Position numbers and translations under genes: made by a program
In this document: positions 22,701 to 32,901 of the stretch, piece after piece
Position numbering within the stretch: position 1 is the stretch's first letter
Layout of the letters: each line of letters begins with the position of its first letter
The notes under the pieces: model-generated
What the model was told of the DNA's origin: nothing
Seen by the model: the letters and a program-made list of their open reading frames with translations, nothing else
Database searches by the model: none
Origin: Rhodotorula mucilaginosa
Lineage: Eukaryota; Basidiomycota; Microbotryomycetes; Sporidiobolales; Sporidiobolaceae
Direction of reading: 5' to 3'
Length of the DNA stretch: 64,000 bases
Assembly: GCA_034406715.1 (NCBI GenBank)
Contig: CP137878.1
Location: forward strand, 372,001-436,000

Positions 22701-23202
22701 TCATGCGTACGGCAAGAGTTTCCTGAGTGTCCTGCGCTCTGCTGGCCTGGCGTAGGCGGTCTTGCCGAGGCGGTTCAACCGGGTGCTGCTCATGCTCCGG
22801 TTACTGTTGAGGTGGACGCGTCCGGCTTTGGCCTGCAGGCAGATCCGCGGGGTGAGCCCCCAAGCTGCATCACTGAGGGCGGCGGGGTACTTACGCGCTT
22901 GAACATGCCGTTGGCGAGCGCCTTGAACCTCTTTGCTGCGCCCTTGTGCGTCTTGAGCTGTTCAGGCGGCACGAGCGCACCGGTCAGCAGCGGGCACAGG
23001 TTTTGGCTAGCAGGGACAGAGCGCCTCAGCTCACCTTTGACTGGGTCGGTTTGCGCACGATCCAGGCTGCGGCGGAGCTCGAGAACGGGAGCACAGTCTG
23101 CTGGGGGAACCAACTCGCGAACGAAGGCCGGACGGCGGCGGGCGCTCGGCTGCGCAGGGTTGCCGCTGCACTCAGGGCCAGAGGACGCAGCAGTGCCAGC
23201 AT
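22701..23202 (-). CDS. Mitochondrial large-subunit ribosomal protein bL35m
   Basis: Component of the mitochondrial 54S/39S ribosomal subunit. There are three exons: 23202-23035, 22957-22895 and 22832-22701; the product has 120 residues. The N-terminus (MLALLRPLALSAAATLRSR) is a basic, Ser/Ala-rich mitochondrial presequence. The mature part carries the L35 signature LKTHKGAAKRFKALANGMFK, then AKAGRVHLNSNRSMSSTRLN and the terminal TLRKLLPYA. All splice phases are 0. The gene ends about 195 bases from the DDB1 stop in convergent orientation and starts about 195 bases from the divergent VAP gene. Confidence 0.92.
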
Positions 23203-23398
23203 GACCTTTCGTCGAAGTGTGCGGTGTGGAGAGAAGGAGGGATGCAAGTGGAAATACTATCCTGAGCTGTAATCAGTTGTAATGGTTTGATTACAACGCG
23301 GGGTTATTGATGCCCGAGTCGCCGAACTGGGTTTCGGCTCTCGACACTTACCTGCGTAGAGTGCTGCAGGGCGAGTGACTAGATCCACGGCGGCGAGC

Positions 23399-24711
23399 AT
23401 GAGTGTCACACTGAGCCCGTCTGGCCAACTCGGCTTCCAGCGTGAGTTGTTCCCACCTCTTCCCCTCTTCCCCTTCCCCTGCCGTCATCATTGGCTCTCG
23501 CATTCGTTCGAGAGGTGTAGAGCTGACGAGAGATACACGGCATGCAGGTCCTCTGACGCAACTCGTCAAGCGCACCCTCAGCGTCACCAACAGCTCGAAC
23601 CAGCACGCCGTCGCGTACAAGGTCAAGACCACTGCCCCGAAGCAGTACTGCGTCAGGCCAAACTCGGGCAGGATCGAACCGGGCGAGACGGTCGAGGTCC
23701 ACGTCCTGCTCCAGCCCATGAAGGAGGACCCCGCACCCGGAACCAAATGCCGCGACAAGTTCCTCGTCCAGAGCGTCATCATCACCCCCGAACGCGAATC
23801 GACCCCGCTCCCCGACCTCTGGAAGCAGCTCGAGGACGCAGAGAGGGCCCGCACAGACGGCGGTGCATCAGAGATCCACGAGCAAAAGATCCGTTGCGCC
23901 TACCTCCCCGCCGCCGAGTCGGACGTCGCACACTCGCCCATCCCGGAAGAGGCGGTCCGTCCCCATCCCCTTTCCCCACTTTCGATCGATTCGCCCTGCT
24001 GACCACCAAACCCCACTTGCTGACATTCACAGGGAGCCATCGATGGCGATGCTTCACGCTTCACGAGCGCCGGAGACGCCTCGTTCGTCTCTTCGTCGGG
24101 AACCTCTCGCACCGCGAGCTCGCCCACGCCCTTTTCGGCCGCGACCACCGGCGGCACCTCGACCCCTCCGCCGTCGTCCGACTCGACAAGGTCGCGTGAA
24201 GCATCGGCTGCCGCAAAACTCTCGCCCGAACTGGCCGCTCAAGGCCTCGCGCTCGGCGCGCCGGTCGGCGGCGGTGGCGGCAGCGGCAGCAGCGGTGCGG
24301 CGATTGGAGCTGTCTCCCCCTCTTCCTCGACCACACCAGCAAAATCGGCTGGAACCGCCGCCGCCCCCACTACAGACTCGGAGCTGTCGCGCCTCCGCAG
24401 CGAACTCGACGCCGCGCGCGCCGAAATCTCGCGCCTCAAATCTCAGCTCGAAGCGGTCGAGACCAACAACGCCACCCTCCGGAGCCGAGGTGCCGGCGCC
24501 GGAGGCAGTAGTTCGTCGTCGCTTTCGACGGGCGCAGGGCTCACGAGTCAGGCGGTGGTGGACCTCAAGGGGCAGGAGGGCGTGCCCGTTCAGGTCGTTG
24601 CTGGGATTGCGTTCGGAGTGTTTGTCGTCACTTGGTCAGTCTCCCCCTCTCGCTCATGGACGTTACCAGGTGTCTGTAAGCTGACTTGGTCTCTGCAGGC
24701 TGTTCTTCTGA
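23399..24711 (+). CDS. VAP/Scs2-type ER membrane tether (MSP domain protein)
   Basis: Tail-anchored ER protein that binds FFAT-motif partners at membrane contact sites. Exon 1 is 43 bases (23399-23441) and the last exon only 13 (24699-24711). The N-terminal MSP domain contains LSVTNSSNQHAVAYKVKTT, APKQYCVRPNSGRIEPGE and CRDKFLVQSVIITPE, with the basic/Thr surface used for FFAT binding. A long Ser/Thr/Gly-rich linker is followed by a coiled coil (SELSRLRSELDAARAEI) and a single C-terminal membrane segment (VVAGIAFGVFVVTWLFF). The final four residues come from the tiny last exon. The start is 196 bases from the divergent bL35m gene. Confidence 0.92.
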
Positions 24712-24946
24712 TCTTTCTGGAGTCCTTCCGCCCCCTTTTCGTTTCCACGACCTCCCCCCTTTGTCGCTATACCTTTTCTTTTTTCCATCTGTCGCCTAGT
24801 GCAGCCAGTCTGTAATAATGTAAACCCCGTTCAGTGTCGCTCTCGCGAACGAATGCAGGCCACGGAGTCAATCCTTCGACCGTCAGCGCTCGAGGCGCGA
24901 ACACCTGTTGTATGTAAACATGCATGCAGTTGCGGACATGACTCGG

Positions 24947-27900
24947 CTACGCCTCGTCCACCTTCATCGGCTCGTCGCCTTGAGCCGGCGCTGCCGTCGA
25001 CTCTGACGCCGCGGCTGTTTCATGCTCGGCCAGCGACGCCTCGACATGCTTCGCCTTGCGCTCCGCGAGGAACTTTTGGATCTGTTCGCGCATCTCGGTC
25101 GCGTCGACAATGTCTTCCCACTTGAGCGGCTGGCGGTTGAACGGATCGGTCGGGTCCGACAGGTAATGCTGCTTGATGGTGGAGCGGTCGACGATCGTAC
25201 GCGACGAAGGGAGGACCACTGGATCGCGCATGATGTCGTACGTGAGAGGATCTGAATGGGAAGGGAACGTTTCCGTGGTCAGCAACTGGGTTTTGGGGGA
25301 GAGTCGGCTTGAACGAGAAGAACGGGCAGAAACAAAGAAAGGGAACAAAGCTGACCGAGGTAGTCGTCGGGGATCTCGCCGAGCGCTTCGTCGGCTTCTT
25401 CGGCCGCCTTGATAACCTCGACGCGGCTGACCATGGCCGCAATCTCGTTCAACTCTTCGTCCGTCTTGATCGCCGTCTTGCGCGCGATCCTCGTCGCACG
25501 CTGGAACAGATCCTGCGAGTAGCTCCGCCCGTCCTTGGCCACCGCGGTTTGGAACGCCGTGTGCGGACCGAGTTGCAAAAAGATTTGCAGGACGTCGGAG
25601 AGGAGTTCCTTCGGCTTGAAGTGGTACTTTTCCGGCTCCTTGACCTTGAGGTCCTGACACCTCGGTCCGGCGAGAACGTGCAGGTTCTGGTCGAGCATGG
25701 CGGCGAGGCGGTCGACTATCTCAGGCGCCAGGAAAGGTTCCTTGGTCTCTTGCGAGAAGAGCTTGAGCAACCGGAGCGACTCGTGTCCGAGGTCGAGGTC
25801 GCTCTTGACGGTCGACTCGTACTGGCGGAGGAGTTTCTCCTTTTCCTGCCGTTCGGTCGCCGGCTGCGCTTCCCACGCCGCCTTGTCGTCCATCGCTCGC
25901 TGCATGTCGGCAATCTTGCCCAGGTGAACCAGAGCGTCGTCGAGCAGGTAGGTCGTGTCGTTCATGAGGAGGTTGACAAAGCGGACGTAACGCTCAAAGT
26001 TGACTCTGAAGAGGAGGAGTGCACGCCCTCGTATGTCAGTTGCTGATGACACACGTCTAAGGGCAGGGACAGCGGGGACTCACTGACTCTCGCGCTTGAG
26101 CGCTTCGCGGTGCGTCGGGTTCGACCACACGAGCTTGAAGAGCTGAGTGATGTAGAAGCGAGTATTGAACTTGTCGTAGAACTGCGTGTGCGAGCCCGTG
26201 ATTTCGATCTCTGCACGTACAAAGGCAAAAGGGGTTGATCAGCCAAGGGAGCCACTCCAAGCAGTCAGGGAGAAAACGCACCAATGTAGGCGTGGATCAA
26301 ACACGGCATCAGATACCGCAGCGAGAGCTGGTGGAAGTTGAGCACATCGCCGAGGCAGCCGTTACGCGACGTGTAAGTAGGTCGTGAGAGGTAGTACATG
26401 ATCTGTGCGGATTTGGAGCCGGTTCCCGGTAAGCGCGCTTCTCTCGCGGCCGTCCAAGCGCCTCGCCGAACTGACCTCGACGAATTGGCCCTTCAGATAG
26501 GGGTTCTTCATGTACGGCGTCGACAAGAAGACGAGCATGAACGACATCAGTTCGTCTTGGGAAGACGACTCGAGCACTTGCGGAGCGAATCTGTTCGTGA
26601 AGGTTCGGCGGTCAGGACAACTCAGGGTGGTGCCGCGCCCGCGCCCGAGCAAAAGAGAACGATGAACGCAAGCTCACTTGGAGGTAAAGCTCAGGAACTC
26701 GGTGATGTCCTCGATCAGGAACTCTGGCAACATGCGGAAAATTTCCGGAGTCTCGTCCGGAAGGGGGAGGCTGCGAGGCGTATGACCCGCAAGTCAGTAC
26801 AAAGTCGCTGCCGAATAAGCCGCAACCCGGGTAAGACAGGAGGCAAGCGCTCGCTCACTCGATCCGAACATGCGGGTGCTGCTTCTTCGGGTCGACGAGT
26901 CGCACAAGCCAGGCCATGACCAAGTTGGAGAAACTCGTGCACTTGGCGAGGTAGTCGGGATCGAGGAGCTGCACCTCGTACGCGAGGTGGTGACTGCGCC
27001 ATTGCTCGATTTTTTTCTATCGTCGGGAGCGGCGCCCGAAGCAGCCTGGGTCAGTTTCGTTTACCTGCGAGACTGGCACTGACTCCCTCGCTCACCTTGT
27101 AGCGGTCGATGCCCGCTTGCGTTGCTGCTTCTTGCGGAGTCTGCGACAGCAGGGAGACCGGTCAGCCTCCTTGTGCTGCACGAGCACGGATACGGGACGA
27201 TGTACCCCTCGCCACGTCTGATCGGCTTCCATCTCGTTCAGCTGCCGCTGCATGTGCGAGATCTGCTGTCCGATCCCCTTGTGTTCCTTGATGGCATGCA
27301 TCGGACCGATGTGCAGGAACTGCGCGCAGAGGAAAAAGATCTCCGAGATGAAATTCGGCGGCGTCGTTTCCTCGTTGGTCGCATGCGAGTAGAACGCGTC
27401 GCTCTCTTGCTGCGTCGCGTTGATCTTGGTGTCTTCCTTGACATCGATTCGGGACGAGCGACGATAGTAGAGCGGGTCGATCTTGTCAATCTGGCAGGGG
27501 GAGCGGGGGAGATGGGGCCCGTCTGGTCAGACTCGGTCCCAACATGAAGTTCCGAATTTGGCGAACGCTCACTTTGGTGAACCCGGCGTCAAGGAAAGGC
27601 TCCGCGAAGCGCAGCAGGATGGAGTGCAGGTTGATAATGTAGCCTTCACTCGAAACGGTGTTCGGGTCGACCCGCATGGCGGCGCGTTTGGCATTCAGCG
27701 AGGCCACGCGGCCAAAGTAGCCGAGAACGGCTCCGCGCGCGGTTGGAGACGCTCGGACCATGTTGTCAAAGATCCGGAACAAGGAGGTCTGTCAAAGGGC
27801 ACAAAAGCTCGCGAGGGTGAGCATCATCCCCTTCGGACGGAGGGAGAAAGGGCGTGCGGCGCGTACCTGGACCCCATGCAGCGTTCCACGCAAGCTTGCC

Positions 27901-29665
27901 GATGCACTGTCGATGTTGCCACGGACCATCGAACTCGGCTCTGGGAAGTAAGCTTGCGGCAATGAAGGCTTTTTTGGGCGTAAGAGGCAGAGGTGCGCGT
28001 GAGCGAACAAGTTCTCCTCCCAGAGTGTAGGGACCGCAACCCAAAGGGAGCGAAGAGGGGGGACGTACCGCTCCGTCGGGAAAAGTGCTCAGGCGCAGCA
28101 GCGGGCCCAACAACGTGTGGTACTCGAGCCTCGGCGCCTGCTGCTGACCCTGATCGGACGGGAGGTCCCAACCGGGCAAAGTCGGCAACGTCGCCGCGAC
28201 GAGTTTGATCTCGCTCAAGCTCTGCACAGCTTGCAAGATGTCCCTCCAAGTCGGAGTCGCGTTCGCGCTCGCGGCGGGACCGCCACCGATGTCGAGCTTG
28301 TGCGTGAGGAGGTGCGAGTTCCAGCGCGTAAAGAGCGGGAGGAGGATCTCGTCCAGGCCGCCTTCGTAGTCGCTACTCGCCGAGGGAGTAAAGCGGATCG
28401 CCAGGTCGTTCAGGAGAGAAGGTACGTCTCCGAGCTGGAGCCGTCCGGCGGGGATCGGCGTCGAATTCGGGATGAGAAGCGGTTCGAGTTCGAGCGCGCC
28501 GAGGGGCTTGCCGCTAACGAAACGATACGGTCGCCAGGTGGTCAGTTCGAGCTCAGACACACAGCAGAAGACGGGATTGGAGCTCACGAGATGTGGTCCT
28601 GCGGAAACATGGAAGGGTCCTGGAGCACGAGGCCGATGTAGGACACCAAAAGCGCCTTGATCTCGGCCAGGCCGGCAAGTCGTTTCTGGGCTTCGGCAGC
28701 GTCCGAGTCCTGCGGCGACCAGGCAGATGAAGTCAGTGTGTGTCCGCCGTCAGGGCTGGGAGGTCTCCTCACCTTTTTCGCAACGACTTTGAACCGCTCT
28801 GCCCTCTCCCTCCTCCAGCACCCTCCGAGGTACTCGAACGCGGTTTCGTTGGCGGGGAGCGAGGCGAGGACCGTTGCCATTTCGAAGTCGTCGTCGTTCA
28901 TGTTGGACGGTGAAAGTGACAGGCGGGCGAGAAGGAGGCGATCGGCGAGGTCGATGCGGAGCGGGCGCGGGCGCGAAGTGGCTGCCGTTACGAGCGGTTC
29001 GGTGTGAGTCTGTATATCATTGTCTCGTCTAAGGAACATGCGGATGAGCGTACAAGGCTCTTCCTCGTCGAGCTCTTGAGCAACATCTTTGAGGTACACG
29101 GTTGACCAATTGGACGCCTGGGCCGCCTCGACCTGGACGCGGAATTCTCGATCAACTCGGGAGCCTGAGACAGATGATAGGAAGAAGAGGGGGGCTCACA
29201 TCGAGTGTGACGTCGAGGATGTCGCGGACGACGCGGTCCTGCCACTGGTCGTACGAGTCTGTAAACTTTGGTGGCTGCCTCGGTTGCGGCGTGATGGGTT
29301 TCTGAGCAGGCGCCGGGGCGAGTTTCGGAGCCTGTCCGCCCGAGTCGTACATGCAAGCATCAGTTCCTCTCCCTGGCCCAGACACGTTCGCCGTGGCCAA
29401 GCGGATGAGCCGAGAGTGGAGCAACGCACCGATGAGCGGACGGGCGCAGGTGCTGGCGTCGGTTTCGGCGGTGGCGGGGTGGGAGACTGAGTTGATGAGC
29501 CTGCTTGTGCTTGCTGCTGTTGCTGTTGCTGCTGGAGCTTTGCGATGCGCTTCAAGCGGATCTGTAGAGTCGGCAGATTGTCGTCAGCGAGACGAGGATG
29601 AGCCGAACCCATCTTGAGAGCATGCGCACCTTTTCAGCGTCCGAGAGGGGGGTAGGCTCGCTCAT
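24947..29665 (-). CDS. UFD2: Ubiquitin conjugation factor E4, U-box ligase
   Basis: UFD2 extends ubiquitin chains on Cdc48 substrates. The ATG at 29665 starts [11 protein letters not shown], spliced to IRLKRIAKL and a polyglutamine tract (eight Gln), then a Pro/Ala-rich stretch. A long all-helical core follows over about ten exons, including [48 protein letters not shown] and [20 protein letters not shown]. The C-terminus is a U-box: [20 protein letters not shown], then [20 protein letters not shown]. An acidic tail ends EPMKVDEA. The U-box lies in the last exons, as in other fungi. Shp1/p47, another Cdc48 partner, is encoded at 44.0-46.3 kb. Confidence 0.95.
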
Positions 29666-29968
29666 GGCGTCTGTCTGGCTCTGGTCGTCTTGACCAGGCT
29701 CAGCGCAGCCTGTCGGGGGAAGGGAGACGGGATCAGGCCTCAGGGCCCTCGAGGCGTAAGTTAGCTGCTTCCGCGCGAGGTCCACGTTGAAGCACGCTTA
29801 GCCGGACACGTCAGCAAAGATTGATCACTGTCGACTTGCTTGACACAGGACCACTTTGCACCCAGTCGAGTGGTCGAGTGAAAGGCAGAACACAGTAGGG
29901 ACGGCGACTTCGATCACGAGCAACGCGGGGCACGGCGCCGAGAAGAGAGGCAGAAGAATCGCTTCCGC
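29666..29968. promoter_or_regulatory. Divergent promoter between UFD2 and acetyl-CoA transporter
   Basis: A 303-base head-to-head gap that must hold both promoters. I recognise no specific motif. Confidence 0.45.
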
Positions 29969-32698
29969 ATGGGCTCGGACACGTCTGCAGCGCAAACGCC
30001 TCGTCAACGAAGGCAGGCGCACGCAGAACAGCAATCAACGACGACCAAGATGCTCCACCGCCCAGGTCCGCGCGACAAACCTTTCCGCGATGAGGCAGAC
30101 TGGGCCGAGAATGGTCACCTCCGACGACAGGACGACTACGTCGAAAAGACTCTCGGCGGCGGCTATAGCAACGGTCATCAGGACGGTGGTGCCGTCAAGG
30201 AGCGCCTCCTCTCGTTCCACGTCGACGATTCCCTCGCAGGTCCGGCAGCCGGAACCTCGTCCGGACCACCACCCGAATCCGAATCATCGTCCACCGCGAG
30301 CGGCTTGGGCGGCATCCTCTCGCCGCGCGACAAGCGCGCCCTCGCCCTCCTCGTCGCCCTCTACCTCTTGCAAGGGATCCCCGTCGGCCTCGCGTTCGGT
30401 TCGATCCCGTTCCTCCTCCGAGCGAAACTCTCCTACTCGCAAATCGGAATCTTTACCCTCTGCACGTACCCGTACTCGCTCAAACTCTTGTGGTCGCCCA
30501 TCGTCGACTCGATCTTTTCCCCGAAACTGGGGAGGAGAAAGAGCTGGATCATCCCGATCCAGACGATCGTCGGAATCATGTTTTGGTGGCTCGGCAGCAA
30601 TGTCCAGCAAATGATGGAGGTCGTGAGTCTGTCTCTCTCTGTCGCCTGTTCCGTCCACCTTCGCGCGCACACATTGACCCCGCCTTGTCTGTGTACAGGA
30701 CGAGCCCGACGTCCAAGTCCTGACCGGGCTCTTTTTCATCCTCGTCTTTTTCGCTGCGACCCAAGGTGCGTCTTCACCTCGGGCTCCCCTTAGATTTTCC
30801 AAACTGACGAAAGATCGTTCGTACAGATATTGCCGTCGATGGTCAGTCGGGTTGTCTTGAGTTTGAGAAACAGGAAGGAGAGCTGATAATGGATGGTCTT
30901 CTGCGTTGCTTTTTCAGGCTGGGCACTCACGCTCCTCTCGAAAGAGAACCTCTCGTACGCTTCAACCGCGCAAACCGTCGGCCTCAACACCGGATACTTT
31001 CTCTCCTTCACCGTGTTCCTCGCGTTCAACTCGGTCGAGTTCAGGTACGGAATGGTGCCGCGTTTTCGCTCTGTTCTGCTCTCGGAAACTGATCGACCTT
31101 TCCCGTCCACCAGCAACAAGTACTTCCGCTCCACGCCGCTCGATTATCCGCTCGTGTCCCTCTCAGGCTACTTGCACTTTTGGGCCGTCGCGTTCATCGC
31201 CGTCACAGCCTACCTCGCATTCTTCCAGCCCGAGGTGAGTCTAGATCCGACCTCACCGCATACGCAGACATCTTGTAATTTGGAAGAAGCAGAACTTAAC
31301 CCTATCACTTGATGCTTTTGGCCATGCGACGATTTAACAGGACCGCGAAGTCTCGGTGGATCAAGACGAGATGGACCTGAAAAAGGTCTATGCGATCATG
31401 CGCGACATCTGCCGACTCAAACGTGAGCGGCCGTTGCCCTGTCTCTGCTCTCGAGTCCGCTGAATCTCGCTTCTCTGCGTCTTCTCAGCTGACCAGTACA
31501 AGTTGTCGTGGTACGGCCCCGCAGATGTCCAATCCTTTATGCTCGTGCATCTCGTGACGAAACTCGGGACCGCCGCGAACGACGCCGCGACGTCGCTCAA
31601 GTTACTCGAGAAGGGACTCAAGAAGGAAGACCTGGCCCTCGCCGTCTTGATCGATTTTCCATTCCAGATCTTGTTTGGCTACCTCGCCGCCAAATGGAGC
31701 AAAGGCGACAAACCGCTCAAGCCCGTGAGTCTGCTTTCCGTCCCCCGCCCAAAAAAATGCACGCGTCGCTCCCGAACGAGCGCTTCATCAGTGTCGCGAG
31801 CTCGCGGAGGCTGACTCTGGTAATGATCATAAATGCAGTGGCTCATCGCCATGTGGACCCGATTAGGCTGGGCCGCCGTCTCGATGTTGCTCATCGCGCG
31901 CTTCCCCGCCGGCGACATCGGGACTTGGTACTTTCTCCTCGTCGTCGCGTGCACCGTGGGGTCCAGTTTCTCCTCGTGCGTTTGCGGTCTCGCTCGCCAA
32001 AGATCGGATGACGGGAAAACGCTGACGATACCTTGCCGGCTGGACTTTTCAGGACCGTGCAATTTGTCGGTATTTCGGCGTTCCATACCCAGATCGCGGA
32101 TCCTTTAATCGGCGGTACATATATGACGGTACGTATATAGCGAGGCTGTTGGTCGACCAACAAACATGGCGGCTGACCTGCGGTCCGCGTGGTGCAGCTC
32201 TTGAACACCGTCAGCAACTTGGGAGGGACGTGGCCCAAATATTTCGTCCTGAAGGGCATCGACGCTTTCAGCGTTGCGGTATGCCATGTCAAGGACGAGA
32301 ACCTCGACCTCGTCGTCGCGAGTGCGTCACCCCCCATCCTCCCATTCGAGCCGCAGCTCTCGTGTGACTGATTCTGAACTTCGGTTTCTTTTCCCGTTTA
32401 CCAGGCCGGGAATGCGTTTCCGATCACGGCAAAGCGGCTTGCGCCGAACTCGGAGGAACGTGCCTGACAGAGCGCGACGGTTACTACTGGGTTTCGACAT
32501 TGTGCATCCTCGCCGGGGTCGCGATCCTCATCTTCTTTGTCCAGCCCATCGCCCGAAGGTTGCAGAGTGAGTCGCCTTTCTCACCTGCCTTTATTTTGCC
32601 CCCCTCCTGGCGCAGATGGCTGACCGGTTTTGTTACTTTTTCTTTCCGCAGCACTACCAAAGGAGGCGTGGCGGGTGCGAAAAGTAGAGAAAGCCTGA
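29969..32698 (+). CDS. Acetyl-CoA transporter of the ER/Golgi (SLC33A1/AT-1 type)
   Basis: Major-facilitator-like carrier that brings acetyl-CoA into the secretory lumen for O- and N-acetylation of glycans and proteins. The ATG at 29969 opens a ~115-residue hydrophilic tail. The carrier core includes LALLVALYLLQGIPVGLAFG, YPYSLKLLWSPIVDSIF, ATQDIAVDGWALTLL, VGLNTGYFLSF, LGTAANDAATSLKLLEKGL and NTVSNLGGTWPKYFVLK. The loop with CAELGGTCLTERDGYY precedes the last membrane segment. I place the stop at 32696-32698 after LPKEAWRVRKVEKA, spliced from the final acceptor near 32651. A 15-base exon (30827-30841) carries DIAVD. Lying among glycosyltransferase and acylesterase-like genes, it could supply acetyl groups for polysaccharide O-acetylation (inference). 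Confidence 0.93.
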
Positions 32699-32901
32699 GG
32701 AGGTCGTCCGTGTATTGCCATGCATTCGCCAATGTCTTGTTGAGCATCGGCGGGCCTCCCTTTACACTCGTCCCTTCATTGCGCTCCTCATTGTATCGTA
32801 GCCCTTGAGCATGTGTTGCTGCACTAGCCGTCTTTGTTTTTTCGACTCGGCCGGTGGTCTTTTTCTCTTCCGACTTTGACCTATCCCCCGGCGCTGGGGC
32901 C

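Noticed and set aside
25309-26046. 245-codon plus-strand open frame antisense to UFD2
   Set aside because: Composition mirrors the UFD2 helices on the other strand; no independent start context, splice signals or family resemblance.
30284-30802. Acidic minus-strand open frame (rich in Glu/Asp/Arg) under the acetyl-CoA transporter
   Set aside because: Antisense of hydrophobic codons; no start or splice support.
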